From Pseudoalteromonas phenolica (GTDB taxonomy: Bacteria > Pseudomonadota > Gammaproteobacteria > Enterobacterales > Alteromonadaceae), in contig NZ_CP013188.1 in assembly GCF_001444405.1 (NCBI RefSeq), forward strand, positions 186,001 through 250,000: a stretch of 64,000 nucleotides of DNA, read 5' to 3'. Position numbers and translations under genes: made by a program. Under the pieces are notes generated by a model that saw only the letters and a program-made list of their open reading frames with translations, had not been told where the DNA came from and searched no databases. Every line of letters begins with the position of its first letter. The first letter of the stretch is position 1. Shown piece after piece: positions 26,194-35,352 of the stretch.

Positions 26194-26438
26194 GAATTTT
26201 TCCTAACAAAATAGGATTAGGCAACATCATAAAGTATAGCCATTGGTTTATTTTTGAACAGGAAGCCTATTAATAATAAAGTCAGGTTAAATCGAAGTTG
26301 TAAAAACACTATTTATTGAGGAAATAAGGCAATTCATGAAGTGACTCTATGTAAAGAGCAGTTCAGTTGATTATGCCAGTGCCATAAGTCTAAATTAATC
26401 GGGTGATTATGATTTCAGTTGCTTATGAAGAGCATGCT

Positions 26439-26795
26439 TCAAAGTTTGCTGTTTTTGATTTCTGTTTCAACGATGATGATTTCACTGTTGCCGATATTTT
26501 TAACATTATGCGTACCGCCAGGCATATACAGGGTTTGGCCATCTTTTACAGTGATAATACGAACAGGTTTGCTGGTGTCTTCAGGTGTGATGGCAAGCTT
26601 GCCACCTTTGACAAAATACACAACGCGGTTTGCATAAATATGTGTGTGCACGCCTGATTCACTGCCAGCAGGATAAGTGGCCCTGATCACTTCAACGTCG
26701 GCGTTGTCGAGTAAGATTTCTTTTTTTGCTTTGGTGGCCGCAAAGCTCGATGTGCTAGTGATGAGTAGTGCGCTCAGAAGTGTGTATTTCATCAT
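26439..26795 (-). CDS. Secreted cupin-domain protein
   Basis: 118 residues with a signal peptide (YTLLSALLITSTSSFAA). The mature part is a single cupin barrel: the first motif is represented by GSESGVHTHIYANRVVYFVKGG (two His) and the second by PGGTHNVKNIG (one His), so a metal site is plausible. Small periplasmic cupins are usually binding or dioxygenase-like proteins; substrate unknown. It lies downstream of the VTC/CotH/DUF4956 operon, separated by a repeat, so co-regulation is doubtful. Confidence 0.83.
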   Translation of the reverse strand: MMKYTLLSALLITSTSSFAATKAKKEILLDNADVEVIRATYPAGSESGVHTHIYANRVVYFVKGGKLAITPEDTSKPVRIITVKDGQTLYMPGGTHNVKNIGNSEIIIVETEIKNSKL

Positions 26796-26853
26796 GTTGA
26801 TATCATTATTATTTTAAGTAGGTAAATACTATGACGTATTTTAAATGTATTGC

Positions 26854-26942
26854 AAAGCGCGATATAAAATCTCTCCTACATGTTTAGAGCTAGTGTGGTC
26901 TCAACTGTGGCTGTAGGCGTGGGTTTACCCCACGCACAACAT
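26854..26942. repeat. Partial GTAG repeat modules
   Basis: The stretch AAGCGCGATATAAAATC, matching the end of module A, is followed by CTCCTAC, and then by GTAGGCGTGGGTTTACCCCACGC, the start of a module A. It sits between the cupin gene and the VTC gene and represents a divergent or partly deleted copy of the repeat found at 10899. Confidence 0.6.
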
Positions 26943-26944
26943 AG

Positions 26945-27637
26945 CTATTGCCACATCAGTTGTCGAATACCATTCACGTACTTTGAATGGCGGGACTGAC
27001 GAAGCGGGCAAGTCGCTAATAAACGGCTTAGCTCTTTCTCAAATTCAGCATCGGCTTTGAGCTCAAGTAACACATAATCTCCGAGCGGCACACTTCTGTG
27101 CAGGTTTGCATCGGCTTTATACCTTTGGTCATAGACACAAATGTTCTTATCAAATGTTGCTCTAATTTTCTGGCAATTTGAAATAAAATACTGGCGTGTA
27201 TAGCGGCAGATAAGCACGGGGGTATGCTCAACGCCCCAAAGTAATTGCCCTTGCTCAGGCAGTTTGTCAAAACTGAGTTTTAGCGCTTTGGCCCAGCTAA
27301 ACTCTAGATCATCAAAATCAAATTGGGTATCGAAAGTGACTTTGTAACCTTTCCCCCCCTGACGATGTTTAAACTCCAGTTTGGCTTTATTGGCATCATC
27401 GAGCTGATTGTACCAACGAATACGTACTTTCTTGCGGACACTGATCCCACTGAGGTTTTCTTCATAGCGCTCTAAATGAGGGGTGTCCAAATATAGGCTG
27501 TTTACATCTCGATCAGGGAAGTGCGGCTTAAACCATAAAGCATGGGTCATTAGCCATATTCTAACTTCTTCTAAACGGTTAAGCGGAATAGGGATCTTAA
27601 CCTCGAAACGATAATTTGGTGTGTTATCTGTATTCAT
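26945..27637 (-). CDS. VTC-domain protein (polyphosphate-polymerase-like)
   Basis: A 230-residue cytoplasmic protein with the VTC/CYTH-like triphosphate tunnel fold. It opens YRFEVKIPIP (basic/acidic strand of the tunnel), followed by SLYLDTP, VRKKVRIRWY and AKLEFKHRQGGKGYKV, which are the conserved VTC motifs. The fungal Vtc4 domain makes polyphosphate from ATP; bacterial homologues next to CotH and DUF4956 genes have no settled role that I know of. It overlaps the CotH/beta-helix gene by 4 nt, so the two are translationally coupled. Confidence 0.85.
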   Translation of the reverse strand: MNTDNTPNYRFEVKIPIPLNRLEEVRIWLMTHALWFKPHFPDRDVNSLYLDTPHLERYEENLSGISVRKKVRIRWYNQLDDANKAKLEFKHRQGGKGYKVTFDTQFDFDDLEFSWAKALKLSFDKLPEQGQLLWGVEHTPVLICRYTRQYFISNCQKIRATFDKNICVYDQRYKADANLHRSVPLGDYVLLELKADAEFEKELSRLLATCPLRQSRHSKYVNGIRQLMWQ

Positions 27638-30270
27638 CTTGGTTTATCCGATTTCATAATTGTTCTGTAAAGGCCCTTTACATCTAGGTCTTGGCTATCT
27701 ATTGCAGTGCCATTAATAGTCAGTACGCTGCCTGTTTCGACGGTGATTTTATTTTCACATTGTGCATCTAGGCAGTTAAATTCACTGACATCTAAAATTG
27801 CACCACCAAAAATAGGCTTCTTCGAATAGCTCATAAGTGCGTGATGTGTAACATTCTCAGCCGTGATATTGGTTGCTGTTATCTTGGTATCGTCTTTGGC
27901 AACTAGGCCGAAATTAACGTTATTAAAACGCGCGGTGTTCACCGTTAAATGACTGCGTTCACCACCTGATATGGCTTTGTCTCGCACACCATTGAATGAC
28001 ACATTATTGAGCGTAAGTTTTGAACCACTGACATCAATACCGTCTCCGCCAGAGCGAAAACCTATGCTTCTAAACTCACTGTCATTGACGCTACCCACGC
28101 AAAAGTCACAGTCAAAGGCATCAGACAATGCATTGGTGATCAACATACGATTAATTTCGATATCTCCATTAATGATGTTTAAGCCATCTTCTGACTGGTT
28201 TTCACTAATGTGAATGTCTTCAAGGAGCACCGGTGTTTTAACAAAATAGGTTGCACCGCGGGGTTGCCATAAGCCTAGCTTCGGGTTGCTTGAATAGCTG
28301 ATATTGAGATGTCTAACAACCGATTTAGGACTGTACTCGTTTGAGAACACACTGAGTCCCGACCATTTTCGGCTATTGACTTGCTTGGTCAATGACGCGG
28401 GGTTATCAGTAGTACCTTTCACTGTTAAGTTGCCGAATACCATTAAGCCCGCTTTGGTTGCAAACTCTAAGTGAGCGCCAGCGGGCAAAACCAACTCAGT
28501 GTTATTTGGGGTGACTAAAAAGTCGTTAATTTGCCAAGTCCCCGGTTTTACATACCAATGCCCTTCATTGACTTCAATAAACGGGTATTGGCTCATTAAT
28601 GAAGCGTTTAACGGTTGTGGGCGAGGAATAAAGTGCAGTGGCGCGATGTCTTTTTTAAACTGAAACGTAGCAATTTTTTTGCTCGCTAAGGCTGCACGTA
28701 AATCAACTGCAACAATGTCAGCAGGTAAGTTAATGTTGAGTGTCTCACCTGGGTTCAACACCCGAGGAAAGTCCGCGTTAACCTCTTCAAGCTCAGAGCG
28801 ATCTTCATAGCGATTAAGACCGGTGATACTTTTTAAGTGCAGTGATTCCTTATCGTTGTTTACGAGTTCTAATACGCCAGTTCCAGATCTAGAATTAAAG
28901 CGCGCTAAGATATCCCAATTGGCGTGGCCTGCGTAATCTTGCATTTGTTGATGCAGGCTCGCATCAAACTGTCCAATATTTTGGCAACCAGCACCTTGGT
29001 AATCACTTTGCCAGCACATGATTTGAGTTTTCATAATCGTTAAATCAAAAGGTGCCAATAAAGGGCTATCGCCATGTAATTTGTTCAGTAGTGTTTGTTC
29101 ATAGGCTTGTAATTCAGGTATTAAGTTTTGATTAATACGTTCAATTAAGGTTTGCTTAGCAATATCATAATGAGAACGAAGAATTGGGTCATCTAGCATA
29201 GCTTTAGAAAGGGCAAAATCATGGCTAGGTGGCGTCATTAACCAATGATGTTTGGCAGGTGTAACCGCAACATCACTTTGGATGGGCTCGAATTTAGCTA
29301 AATGCGGGTTGTAATACCAGCGCCAGTTATTCCATGTGAGCGCATGCCATGCCCCCCATAAATCGACAGTAGCTAAGTATTGCCCCATTTTTTTAGCATC
29401 AAATACATCACTAGCAGGGCGTTTTTTATTTAAAAAGTCATCCAGCAGCGCAAGTGCAATCTGTCTTTGTTGGCTCAGCGCTGGGTTGCCGAGAATGGTG
29501 CCGCGCTGCAGCTCACGGGGTTTAAGTACGCGCGTGATCTCACCTGCACTATTTTGAGTTTGTTCATGTATATCGAGTCGAGTTATCAAGCCTTCGGTAC
29601 GATCGTTCACTGCAAGTAAGGATTGACTGAAGGCTTGCTCTACAAACATGGTGCCCCAATCTACGCCGTTTAGCACGACGCGAACTGGCATGTTTTTAGG
29701 CGCAATAATATCAAAGTCAGCCAACTCCATCGTTTTACTGAATAAGCTAGGACCTTGATGAATGCGCACATTTGGGGCTACTAAAGCAAATTTTCTAGAT
29801 TCAAATAAGGCTTTTTTCTTTTTTAGTTCAAAGCGCAATGACCAACGTGTGTCGTTGCTAACATGATCAAGCATGTCACCTTGAAGACGCACTTTGGCAA
29901 AGTACTTTTGTTGGTTTAAATAAAGGGTGGCATTCACTTGATTGCGCTGCTCGGCAATGATGCCGTTTTTAAGCGCGTTGTTTCTATCTTGTTCAAGTTT
30001 GAGCCAGTCCTGGTATTTAATATCGACTTTGATAACAGGCAAGTCTTTATCGGCAGTCAGCAGGCGCTTAGGTGCAAGGCTGATGTCTTGCACCAACTGC
30101 ATGAGTTTGCTTTTACCATCTTCGTAGTGGGCAACATAGCCGTTATGGATCAGGGCGATTTTCACTGCATTCACTGACGGTATTAACAGTAATATAAGAA
30201 TTAACACGCCCAGCATAAACGCCTTGCGTTCGGGTGGGGTGTAAGTTGCTTTAGGCGTATCGAGTCTCAT
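27634..30270 (-). CDS. CotH-type kinase fused to right-handed beta-helix, membrane-anchored
   Basis: An 878-residue envelope protein. One TM segment (about 18-38) places the rest outside the cytoplasm. Residues 60-400 are CotH-like: AKVRLQGDMLDHV, LKKKKALF, then LWGAWHALTWNNWRWYYNP and FEPIQSDVA, matching the CotH W-NN-Y-P-D pattern of these atypical secreted kinases. Residues 560-870 contain repeated short strands (e.g. INGDIEINRMLITNALSDAFD) typical of a parallel beta-helix. The middle gene of a tight DUF4956-CotH-VTC operon. Kinase activity is inferred from family. Confidence 0.82.
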   Translation of the reverse strand: MRLDTPKATYTPPERKAFMLGVLILILLLIPSVNAVKIALIHNGYVAHYEDGKSKLMQLVQDISLAPKRLLTADKDLPVIKVDIKYQDWLKLEQDRNNALKNGIIAEQRNQVNATLYLNQQKYFAKVRLQGDMLDHVSNDTRWSLRFELKKKKALFESRKFALVAPNVRIHQGPSLFSKTMELADFDIIAPKNMPVRVVLNGVDWGTMFVEQAFSQSLLAVNDRTEGLITRLDIHEQTQNSAGEITRVLKPRELQRGTILGNPALSQQRQIALALLDDFLNKKRPASDVFDAKKMGQYLATVDLWGAWHALTWNNWRWYYNPHLAKFEPIQSDVAVTPAKHHWLMTPPSHDFALSKAMLDDPILRSHYDIAKQTLIERINQNLIPELQAYEQTLLNKLHGDSPLLAPFDLTIMKTQIMCWQSDYQGAGCQNIGQFDASLHQQMQDYAGHANWDILARFNSRSGTGVLELVNNDKESLHLKSITGLNRYEDRSELEEVNADFPRVLNPGETLNINLPADIVAVDLRAALASKKIATFQFKKDIAPLHFIPRPQPLNASLMSQYPFIEVNEGHWYVKPGTWQINDFLVTPNNTELVLPAGAHLEFATKAGLMVFGNLTVKGTTDNPASLTKQVNSRKWSGLSVFSNEYSPKSVVRHLNISYSSNPKLGLWQPRGATYFVKTPVLLEDIHISENQSEDGLNIINGDIEINRMLITNALSDAFDCDFCVGSVNDSEFRSIGFRSGGDGIDVSGSKLTLNNVSFNGVRDKAISGGERSHLTVNTARFNNVNFGLVAKDDTKITATNITAENVTHHALMSYSKKPIFGGAILDVSEFNCLDAQCENKITVETGSVLTINGTAIDSQDLDVKGLYRTIMKSDKPR

Positions 30271-30272
30271 AA

Positions 30273-31004
30273 CTACACTCCCGCAATATTATGTTGCTCA
30301 AGCAGTGAAATGTTGATCCCTTGGTACTTTTGCTTCAATGTATGCATGAATTCATCGATTTGTTTGGCTTCTTTGATTGAGATAAAGAAAGCGGCATCGA
30401 AGTGTTGCTCGCCAGTATCAAAGCGGCGCAATTCAAGGCGATCAACATACTGCTCTAGAATGTTTTTTACATCCGAAATAGCAATGTTCACAACGGGGTC
30501 ATCACTGCGATAGTTAAGCGATAAAAACAGGCCATTCTCTTGTACATCTTTGCTGTGGCGCTTCTTAACCCAAGTCACTAATAACAGAGTGACAACACAA
30601 GCAACAATGGCTGCGAGAGTTTGTCCGGCGCCAAGGGCTACTGCTACACCTATGTTTAAAAATAAATAAACAAGCTCTTCAGGTTCTTTGATAGGCGTTC
30701 TGAAACGTACAATCGATAATGCGCCGACTAGACCAAGTGCTAAAGCTAGTGAGGCCTTGACCACAGTGATGATCAAAATAACCGTGAGCATAAGCAGTGG
30801 GAAAAGACGAGAGAAGTCTTGGCGATTACAAAATGCACTGGCGTACTTTCTAAAGTGGAAGCCAATGATACTTGCCATGATAAAGCCCATTAACAGGTTC
30901 AAAATCAAAGCACCAAGTTGCACGCTTGCATAAGGGAAAAACATCGAGCGGATGTCTTTAGGTAAAAATGCAATTAAGAGTGGGTCGACAGTTTCCATAA
31001 TCAT
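30273..31004 (-). CDS. DUF4956-family membrane protein
   Basis: A 243-residue integral membrane protein with about four TM helices in the first 150 residues and a soluble alpha/beta C-terminal domain. The conserved core ALGLVGALSIVRFRTPIKEPEELVYLFLNIG is the DUF4956 signature. Function unknown; the family recurs beside VTC and CotH genes, suggesting it carries or scaffolds phosphate-related products across the membrane. It is the first gene of the three-gene operon, 2 bp before the CotH gene. Confidence 0.85.
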   Translation of the reverse strand: MIMETVDPLLIAFLPKDIRSMFFPYASVQLGALILNLLMGFIMASIIGFHFRKYASAFCNRQDFSRLFPLLMLTVILIITVVKASLALALGLVGALSIVRFRTPIKEPEELVYLFLNIGVAVALGAGQTLAAIVACVVTLLLVTWVKKRHSKDVQENGLFLSLNYRSDDPVVNIAISDVKNILEQYVDRLELRRFDTGEQHFDAAFFISIKEAKQIDEFMHTLKQKYQGINISLLEQHNIAGV

Positions 31005-31210
31005 TCCTGCATATTTTTAAGGTTAAAACACTGAAATTAATAATTTAATTTTGAGTTTCTTAGTCCTTTAAATGACAGCTGATTAATTCAGATATTAAGC
31101 CTGTTAAGTTGAAAGTTGTGATAGGAGTTGCAAACTCTGTGCTAAAAACTTTTTTGGTATGAAAATTGAGCGTTAAGTTTAACGAAAATAATTCGATTAG
31201 GATGCGCGAT

Positions 31211-32611
31211 ATGAACTCACAAAAAGCTCTGTCAGTGTTGTTATTACTGGCTTTCACCTCAGCTTGTAAATACGAGCCGGTAAGTGAAAATACACAAGCT
31301 CAAAGCAGTAACAACTCAACAAGCCCGGCTGGAAATTCGCAAAATGCGAACACAACTGCGCCGTTACCGCCCATTGAAGTTGCAAAATGCGACGGAGAAT
31401 GTACTTGTGATGAATTTAGCTCGCCATATAACGATACAGGGGTGACTTTTGCGGGGGATTATCCTGAAACGAACCTAGCATCATGTGATTTACAGTCAGG
31501 ATTCAATCAAGACTGTAGCAATGGACGAGATAGTATGACTGACTTGGCAAAAACAGGAACTGGAAATGCAAGCTTCGATTACACCAAATTAGATACGCAA
31601 GGTCAGCCGCTTTCAGTGAATGCGGCGCAGTGGCAATGTGTGCGCGATAATGTCACAGGCTTGGTTTGGGAGGTAAAAAGTCCCGGAAACACGGGGGGAA
31701 TTCAAGACAGCAGCTTTTCTTACTCTTGGTATGATGAAAGCTTACCCGATTATTCTACGGCAGATAATGGCGAGTGTGACGACAACTGTGATTCTCAAAG
31801 TTATCTTAACAAACTCAACACGCAAAAAGTTTGTGGCTTTGATGATTGGCGGTTACCAAATAAAATTGAATTACAAGATTTAGTACATTATGGCAATTCA
31901 CAACCCAGCATTGATCGTGACTTTTTTCCAAATACTCAAGTTGGATTTTATTGGACTCAGAACATAGATACAGATGATACCAACAGCGTTTGGTCTGTGG
32001 GTTTTGGTACCGGACGAGTTGCTGGGGGCTTAAGTTCAGAGCCTAAGTACATAAGAGCAGTGCGTGGTGAGCAAAACCTCTATGGCATAGGTGAAGTAGT
32101 AAGTGAGGCCGAAAAACTTATTACGAATAGGCAAGTATTTGCTGGTAACCAAAGGTGTAGTGAACGCGTGAGTTTTTCTGCGCCTTCCACAAGGTACCTT
32201 CAAGACGAACAAGGCAATGTTTTTGATAAGCAAACAGGCCTGATATGGAAGCGATGTGTAGCAGGGCTCTCAGGTAGCGAGTGTAAAGATGGCAGTGCTG
32301 AGCAACTAGATTGGCAGCAAGCCTATGAATATGTTGCTAAACTCAATGATGCAAATACAGGCTCGCAATGGCGTTTGCCGAGTATTAAGGAGCTTCAGGC
32401 TAATAATGAATTAGCGTGCGAAGAGCCTGCGCTTAACCCATTTGTTTTTCCAAATGTACCAATGGGGCAAGTTTGGAGCGGTACACCGCATAATAAATTT
32501 GAAGACAGCAGTTACAACTACGAATACAGAAATAGCATTATTTTTTATAACAACCGCACCGTTAAACACTATGTGCATGCTGTTAAAAACTGTGCTGCAA
32601 ATTCGCAATAG
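31211..32611 (+). CDS. DUF1566 (Lcl-like) lipoprotein with two repeats
   Basis: A lipoprotein of about 466 residues: MNSQKALSVLLLLAFTSAC with lipobox Cys19. ATG 31211 is chosen because AGGA lies 9 nt upstream and it gives a clean signal; in-frame ATG 31202 and GTG 31166 are less likely. Two DUF1566/Lcl-type modules are recognisable from WRLPNKIELQDLVHYG and WRLPSIKELQ, each with several Cys (e.g. CDGECTCDE), implying disulphides. The family is found in surface proteins and adhesins. Paired with the barrel gene 9 bp downstream. Confidence 0.82.
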   Translation: MNSQKALSVLLLLAFTSACKYEPVSENTQAQSSNNSTSPAGNSQNANTTAPLPPIEVAKCDGECTCDEFSSPYNDTGVTFAGDYPETNLASCDLQSGFNQDCSNGRDSMTDLAKTGTGNASFDYTKLDTQGQPLSVNAAQWQCVRDNVTGLVWEVKSPGNTGGIQDSSFSYSWYDESLPDYSTADNGECDDNCDSQSYLNKLNTQKVCGFDDWRLPNKIELQDLVHYGNSQPSIDRDFFPNTQVGFYWTQNIDTDDTNSVWSVGFGTGRVAGGLSSEPKYIRAVRGEQNLYGIGEVVSEAEKLITNRQVFAGNQRCSERVSFSAPSTRYLQDEQGNVFDKQTGLIWKRCVAGLSGSECKDGSAEQLDWQQAYEYVAKLNDANTGSQWRLPSIKELQANNELACEEPALNPFVFPNVPMGQVWSGTPHNKFEDSSYNYEYRNSIIFYNNRTVKHYVHAVKNCAANSQ

Positions 32612-32620
32612 GAGCGTTAT

Positions 32621-33241
32621 ATGGATTATTTAAAGTACTCACTCATATCAGTTGTTATGTTTTTGGCTGCGCCAAGCTTTGCCGAAAACGTCAACTTTTA
32701 TAACTATTCTTATGGTGTTAGCTATCAGACCCTGAGTGTGAATGATATCAATGAGGGTACTGAGCTTGATATGCAAGTAGATGATATGGCGCATTCAATT
32801 GGTATTTATTACAAAGGCGAACCTCGTAGCTTTTATCAATTCGCAATCGGTTTAGATTATGTTTATATCGAAGATGACAATCCGTTTAGTGAAGAAGTTA
32901 AAAATGCGATTACGGGTGAGGTTGAAAGTAGGGAGTCAGATGTTACTGGTACTTCAATCTATGGAGAGCTGGGTCTCATATCAAAAGATCATCTAGTCGA
33001 GAACTTTACGATAGGGGCTCTTGCTGGTTATCGTTATAACAATATTAGCCGTTCAATTTTTCGTTGCAGCAGTTGTGAAGAACAAGAGTTAGATAACTTC
33101 AAAAGTTCTGGTTATATAAAACCTTTTATCGAATATCAGTTTACTCGCCGTATACATGTTCAACTGAGTTATAGTCATTATTTCAACGATGAGGGCTTTG
33201 AGAATAGCATTGGTCTACACATCAGTTTTATGTCGTTGTAG
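32621..33241 (+). CDS. Small outer-membrane beta-barrel-like protein
   Basis: 206 residues with a signal peptide (ISVVMFLAAPSFA, then EN). The mature part alternates polar and aromatic residues in strands (e.g. FYQFAIGLDYVYIE, SYIKPFIEYQFTRR) and ends in FMSL with a hydrophobic terminal residue, all typical of an OmpA/OmpW-like eight-stranded barrel. A two-Cys pair (CSSCEE) sits in a loop. It follows the DUF1566 lipoprotein after 9 bp; the two may form a surface complex. Confidence 0.72.
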   Translation: MDYLKYSLISVVMFLAAPSFAENVNFYNYSYGVSYQTLSVNDINEGTELDMQVDDMAHSIGIYYKGEPRSFYQFAIGLDYVYIEDDNPFSEEVKNAITGEVESRESDVTGTSIYGELGLISKDHLVENFTIGALAGYRYNNISRSIFRCSSCEEQELDNFKSSGYIKPFIEYQFTRRIHVQLSYSHYFNDEGFENSIGLHISFMSL

Positions 33242-33266
33242 CTAATTGAACTCCGGAGTCTTGGTT

Positions 33267-33944
33267 TTAAGCCTTTATCGAGGGCACGACTTGCTTGTAA
33301 GCAGAAATAATATGCGCCACATCGTTATTTTTGCCTTTAGCAATGCGTTGATAATGGCTGAGCATTTGTTTTAAATATCGCTCGGCTACGTCGAGTTGTA
33401 TTGCATTTTCAGCTTGCCAGATCTGCTTACCGACCGCTGAGACAGGCTGGCTGTTTGATTTAGATGAAAGTAACATGACTTCGTAGAAACGTTTGTTATC
33501 TTCAACTAAAGCCTCCTGTACTAAGCCTAATTTTAGTTCATTCAGCTTGGCTCTTAGCGTGAATAGGTGATGTACAGGGCAAACTAAGTAATCAATGTCT
33601 AGGTTTGGATGTTGGGCATTAATGTTTGAGATAAATTGCGCGGTTAAATCGCCACCCACGCCAGCAATAATCACTAAATGCTTGCCTTTATGATCTTGCA
33701 AAGGCAGATGCGATACGTCTAAACAGTGAACTCGCCAATTATGCTGGTCATAGAATGCCTGCAGTTTGCTTTCAAGGCTTTGCATCAACTCAGGCACAAT
33801 ATCGATAAAATGGATGGTTTCATCGTTTTGCTTATCTAAAAGTGCCGCACCTAAATAACCGTGATCACAGCAACAGTCCCAAATATGGTCATAGTGAGGT
33901 GGCACCATAGACTTGATTAATTTTAAGCGTTTGCTGAGTTTCAA
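33267..33944 (-). CDS. trmK: TrmK-like tRNA (adenine22-N1)-methyltransferase
   Basis: SAM-dependent methyltransferase that should methylate N1 of A22 in tRNA. The start is taken as TTG 33944 (MKLSKRLKLIKSMV), which matches the KLSKRL start of the family and has AAGG about 9 nt upstream; the open frame runs to TTG 33974. The SAM site is WDCCCDHGYLG and later IIAGVGGDL; PVHHLFTLRAKL follows. 225 residues fits the family. Gammaproteobacterial TrmK homologues are less studied than the Bacillus enzyme, so the target is inferred. Confidence 0.82.
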   Translation of the reverse strand: MKLSKRLKLIKSMVPPHYDHIWDCCCDHGYLGAALLDKQNDETIHFIDIVPELMQSLESKLQAFYDQHNWRVHCLDVSHLPLQDHKGKHLVIIAGVGGDLTAQFISNINAQHPNLDIDYLVCPVHHLFTLRAKLNELKLGLVQEALVEDNKRFYEVMLLSSKSNSQPVSAVGKQIWQAENAIQLDVAERYLKQMLSHYQRIAKGKNNDVAHIISAYKQVVPSIKA

Positions 33945-34065
33945 AACTTGACCTTGAAAGTATAAATATAACAAAACACGCTATTGTAAGGTGTTTAAAA
34001 GTTTTGGCGAGTATCTAAATGATTTAGTGTTAAGGTATTCCACTTAAATGAAAAAAGGAAGTATT

Positions 34066-34458
34066 ATGCAAGCAAGCTGTCATTGTGGCGATGTCACTGT
34101 AGAACTGTTACAACCAATTGATTTAGTTACGAGCTGTAATTGCTCAATGTGTTATAGATATGGAGCAGTTTGGGCCTACTTTTCTCCTCAAAACGTCAAA
34201 ATTAATTCGATAAGAAGTAATACAAAAACCTACAGCCATGGTGATAAGTTAATTGATTTTCATCATTGCGCTTGTTGTGGGTGTATAACCCATTACACTC
34301 CGACTGAGTTAGGTAATGCTGACCGAATGGCTGTAAATTTAAGAATGTTTAAGCGAGATATATTAGAGCAAGTCAATATTCGTTATTTTGATGGTGCGGA
34401 CTCATGGACTTTTTATGAGCCTAATGCGACTCAAAAGGCACTCACTTCTTCAGTATAG
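34066..34458 (+). CDS. GFA-family (CENP-V/GFA fold) protein
   Basis: A 130-residue zinc protein of the glutathione-dependent formaldehyde-activating (GFA) superfamily. Zinc ligands are readable: CHCGDV, CNCSMC and HHCACCGC. The ATG at 34066 follows the RBS AAGGAAG; an ATG at 34048 upstream lacks one. Members act on formaldehyde adducts or are of unknown role. It is the first of a compact run with the GNAT, ACT and methyltransferase genes. Confidence 0.83.
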   Translation: MQASCHCGDVTVELLQPIDLVTSCNCSMCYRYGAVWAYFSPQNVKINSIRSNTKTYSHGDKLIDFHHCACCGCITHYTPTELGNADRMAVNLRMFKRDILEQVNIRYFDGADSWTFYEPNATQKALTSSV

Positions 34459-34468
34459 GAGCGAAAAT

Positions 34469-34960
34469 ATGGAAATTAAGAGAGTTAACTACGAAGACTT
34501 GACCGCTATTACAAACTTAGTCGAAGCCGTCTCAAAAGTTGCTGTGCTGCCGTACTTTAATGATCAGGGTAAGCAAGAATATATAGCACGGGTGCTACCA
34601 GATATAAAAATGACCCTCGATAACGATAACTTTGTTTCTGTAAAAGCAGTATCAAACGACGCCCTATTAGGCTTTGCAGCAATGAGAGCCGGAAATTACC
34701 TCACGCATTTATTCGTTTCGCATCAAGCGCAAAGGCAAGGTATAGGGAGAAAGTTATTGCGGCACTTGCTTGATTCAACTGATGCGCAAGAGATAAAACT
34801 GCGTTCAGCAGTTAATTCCGTCGATTTTTATTTAAAATGCGGTTTTGAAATAACCGATCAAGAAGGTGAGTTTAATGGCATACGATTTGTGCCTATGTCA
34901 TTGATAAAGTCAAAATCGCATAAATCGATATATAAGGAGAGAGCATGTCAGGCATTATAG
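34469..34960 (+). CDS. GNAT-family N-acetyltransferase
   Basis: A 163-residue acetyltransferase. The acetyl-CoA pyrophosphate loop is the Q/RxxGxG/A variant QAQRQGIGRKLL in strand-loop-helix context after LTHLFVSHQ; the C-terminal SVDFYLKCGFE is the typical GNAT Tyr-containing region. The start ATG 34469 has TAGGA upstream; the longer frame overlaps the GFA gene. Substrate unknown. It overlaps the ACT gene by 16 nt. Confidence 0.87.
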   Translation: MEIKRVNYEDLTAITNLVEAVSKVAVLPYFNDQGKQEYIARVLPDIKMTLDNDNFVSVKAVSNDALLGFAAMRAGNYLTHLFVSHQAQRQGIGRKLLRHLLDSTDAQEIKLRSAVNSVDFYLKCGFEITDQEGEFNGIRFVPMSLIKSKSHKSIYKERACQAL

Positions 34961-35343
34961 AATTAGAGACGCTTTTGCAAAGTATGTCACCCGAATTACA
35001 AGCAGGTGAATTCGTATTTTGTACGGTAAAGAATTCGCTTTCAGAGGTTGTGTCGCTGCAACCAATTGCAACCTTTATGGAGCAAGAAGGGCTTACTGTA
35101 ATTGTTGAAAAGCAACAAGCAGAACAAGCTAACCTAGAATTTGATGGTGTATTTAAACTGATCACCTTAACCGTGCACTCAAGCTTAGATGCAGTTGGGT
35201 TAACCGCAGCGGTTGCCACTAAACTGGCAAAGCACAATATTAGCGCGAATGTAGTTGCTGCGTTTTTTCACGACCATATTTTTGTCCAAACCGACAAGGC
35301 AGAGCAGGCTATGACAGCGTTAAGAGAATTTACCAATGAATAA
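34945..35343 (+). CDS. ACT-domain protein
   Basis: 132 residues with tandem small ACT-like folds: the second (about 72-130) shows LTVHSSLDAVGLTAAVATKLAKHNISANVVAAFFHDHIFV, a pattern of small-molecule-binding ACT domains (DUF/ACT_7 family). No catalytic domain is attached, so it may bind an amino acid and regulate a partner. RBS AAGGAGAGAG lies directly upstream. Confidence 0.82.
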   Translation: MSGIIELETLLQSMSPELQAGEFVFCTVKNSLSEVVSLQPIATFMEQEGLTVIVEKQQAEQANLEFDGVFKLITLTVHSSLDAVGLTAAVATKLAKHNISANVVAAFFHDHIFVQTDKAEQAMTALREFTNE

Positions 35344-35352
35344 GGCCCTGTT

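Noticed and set aside
26403..26657. Plus-strand ORFs opposite the cupin gene
   Set aside because: They are antisense shadows; the minus frame encodes a signal peptide and clear cupin motifs.
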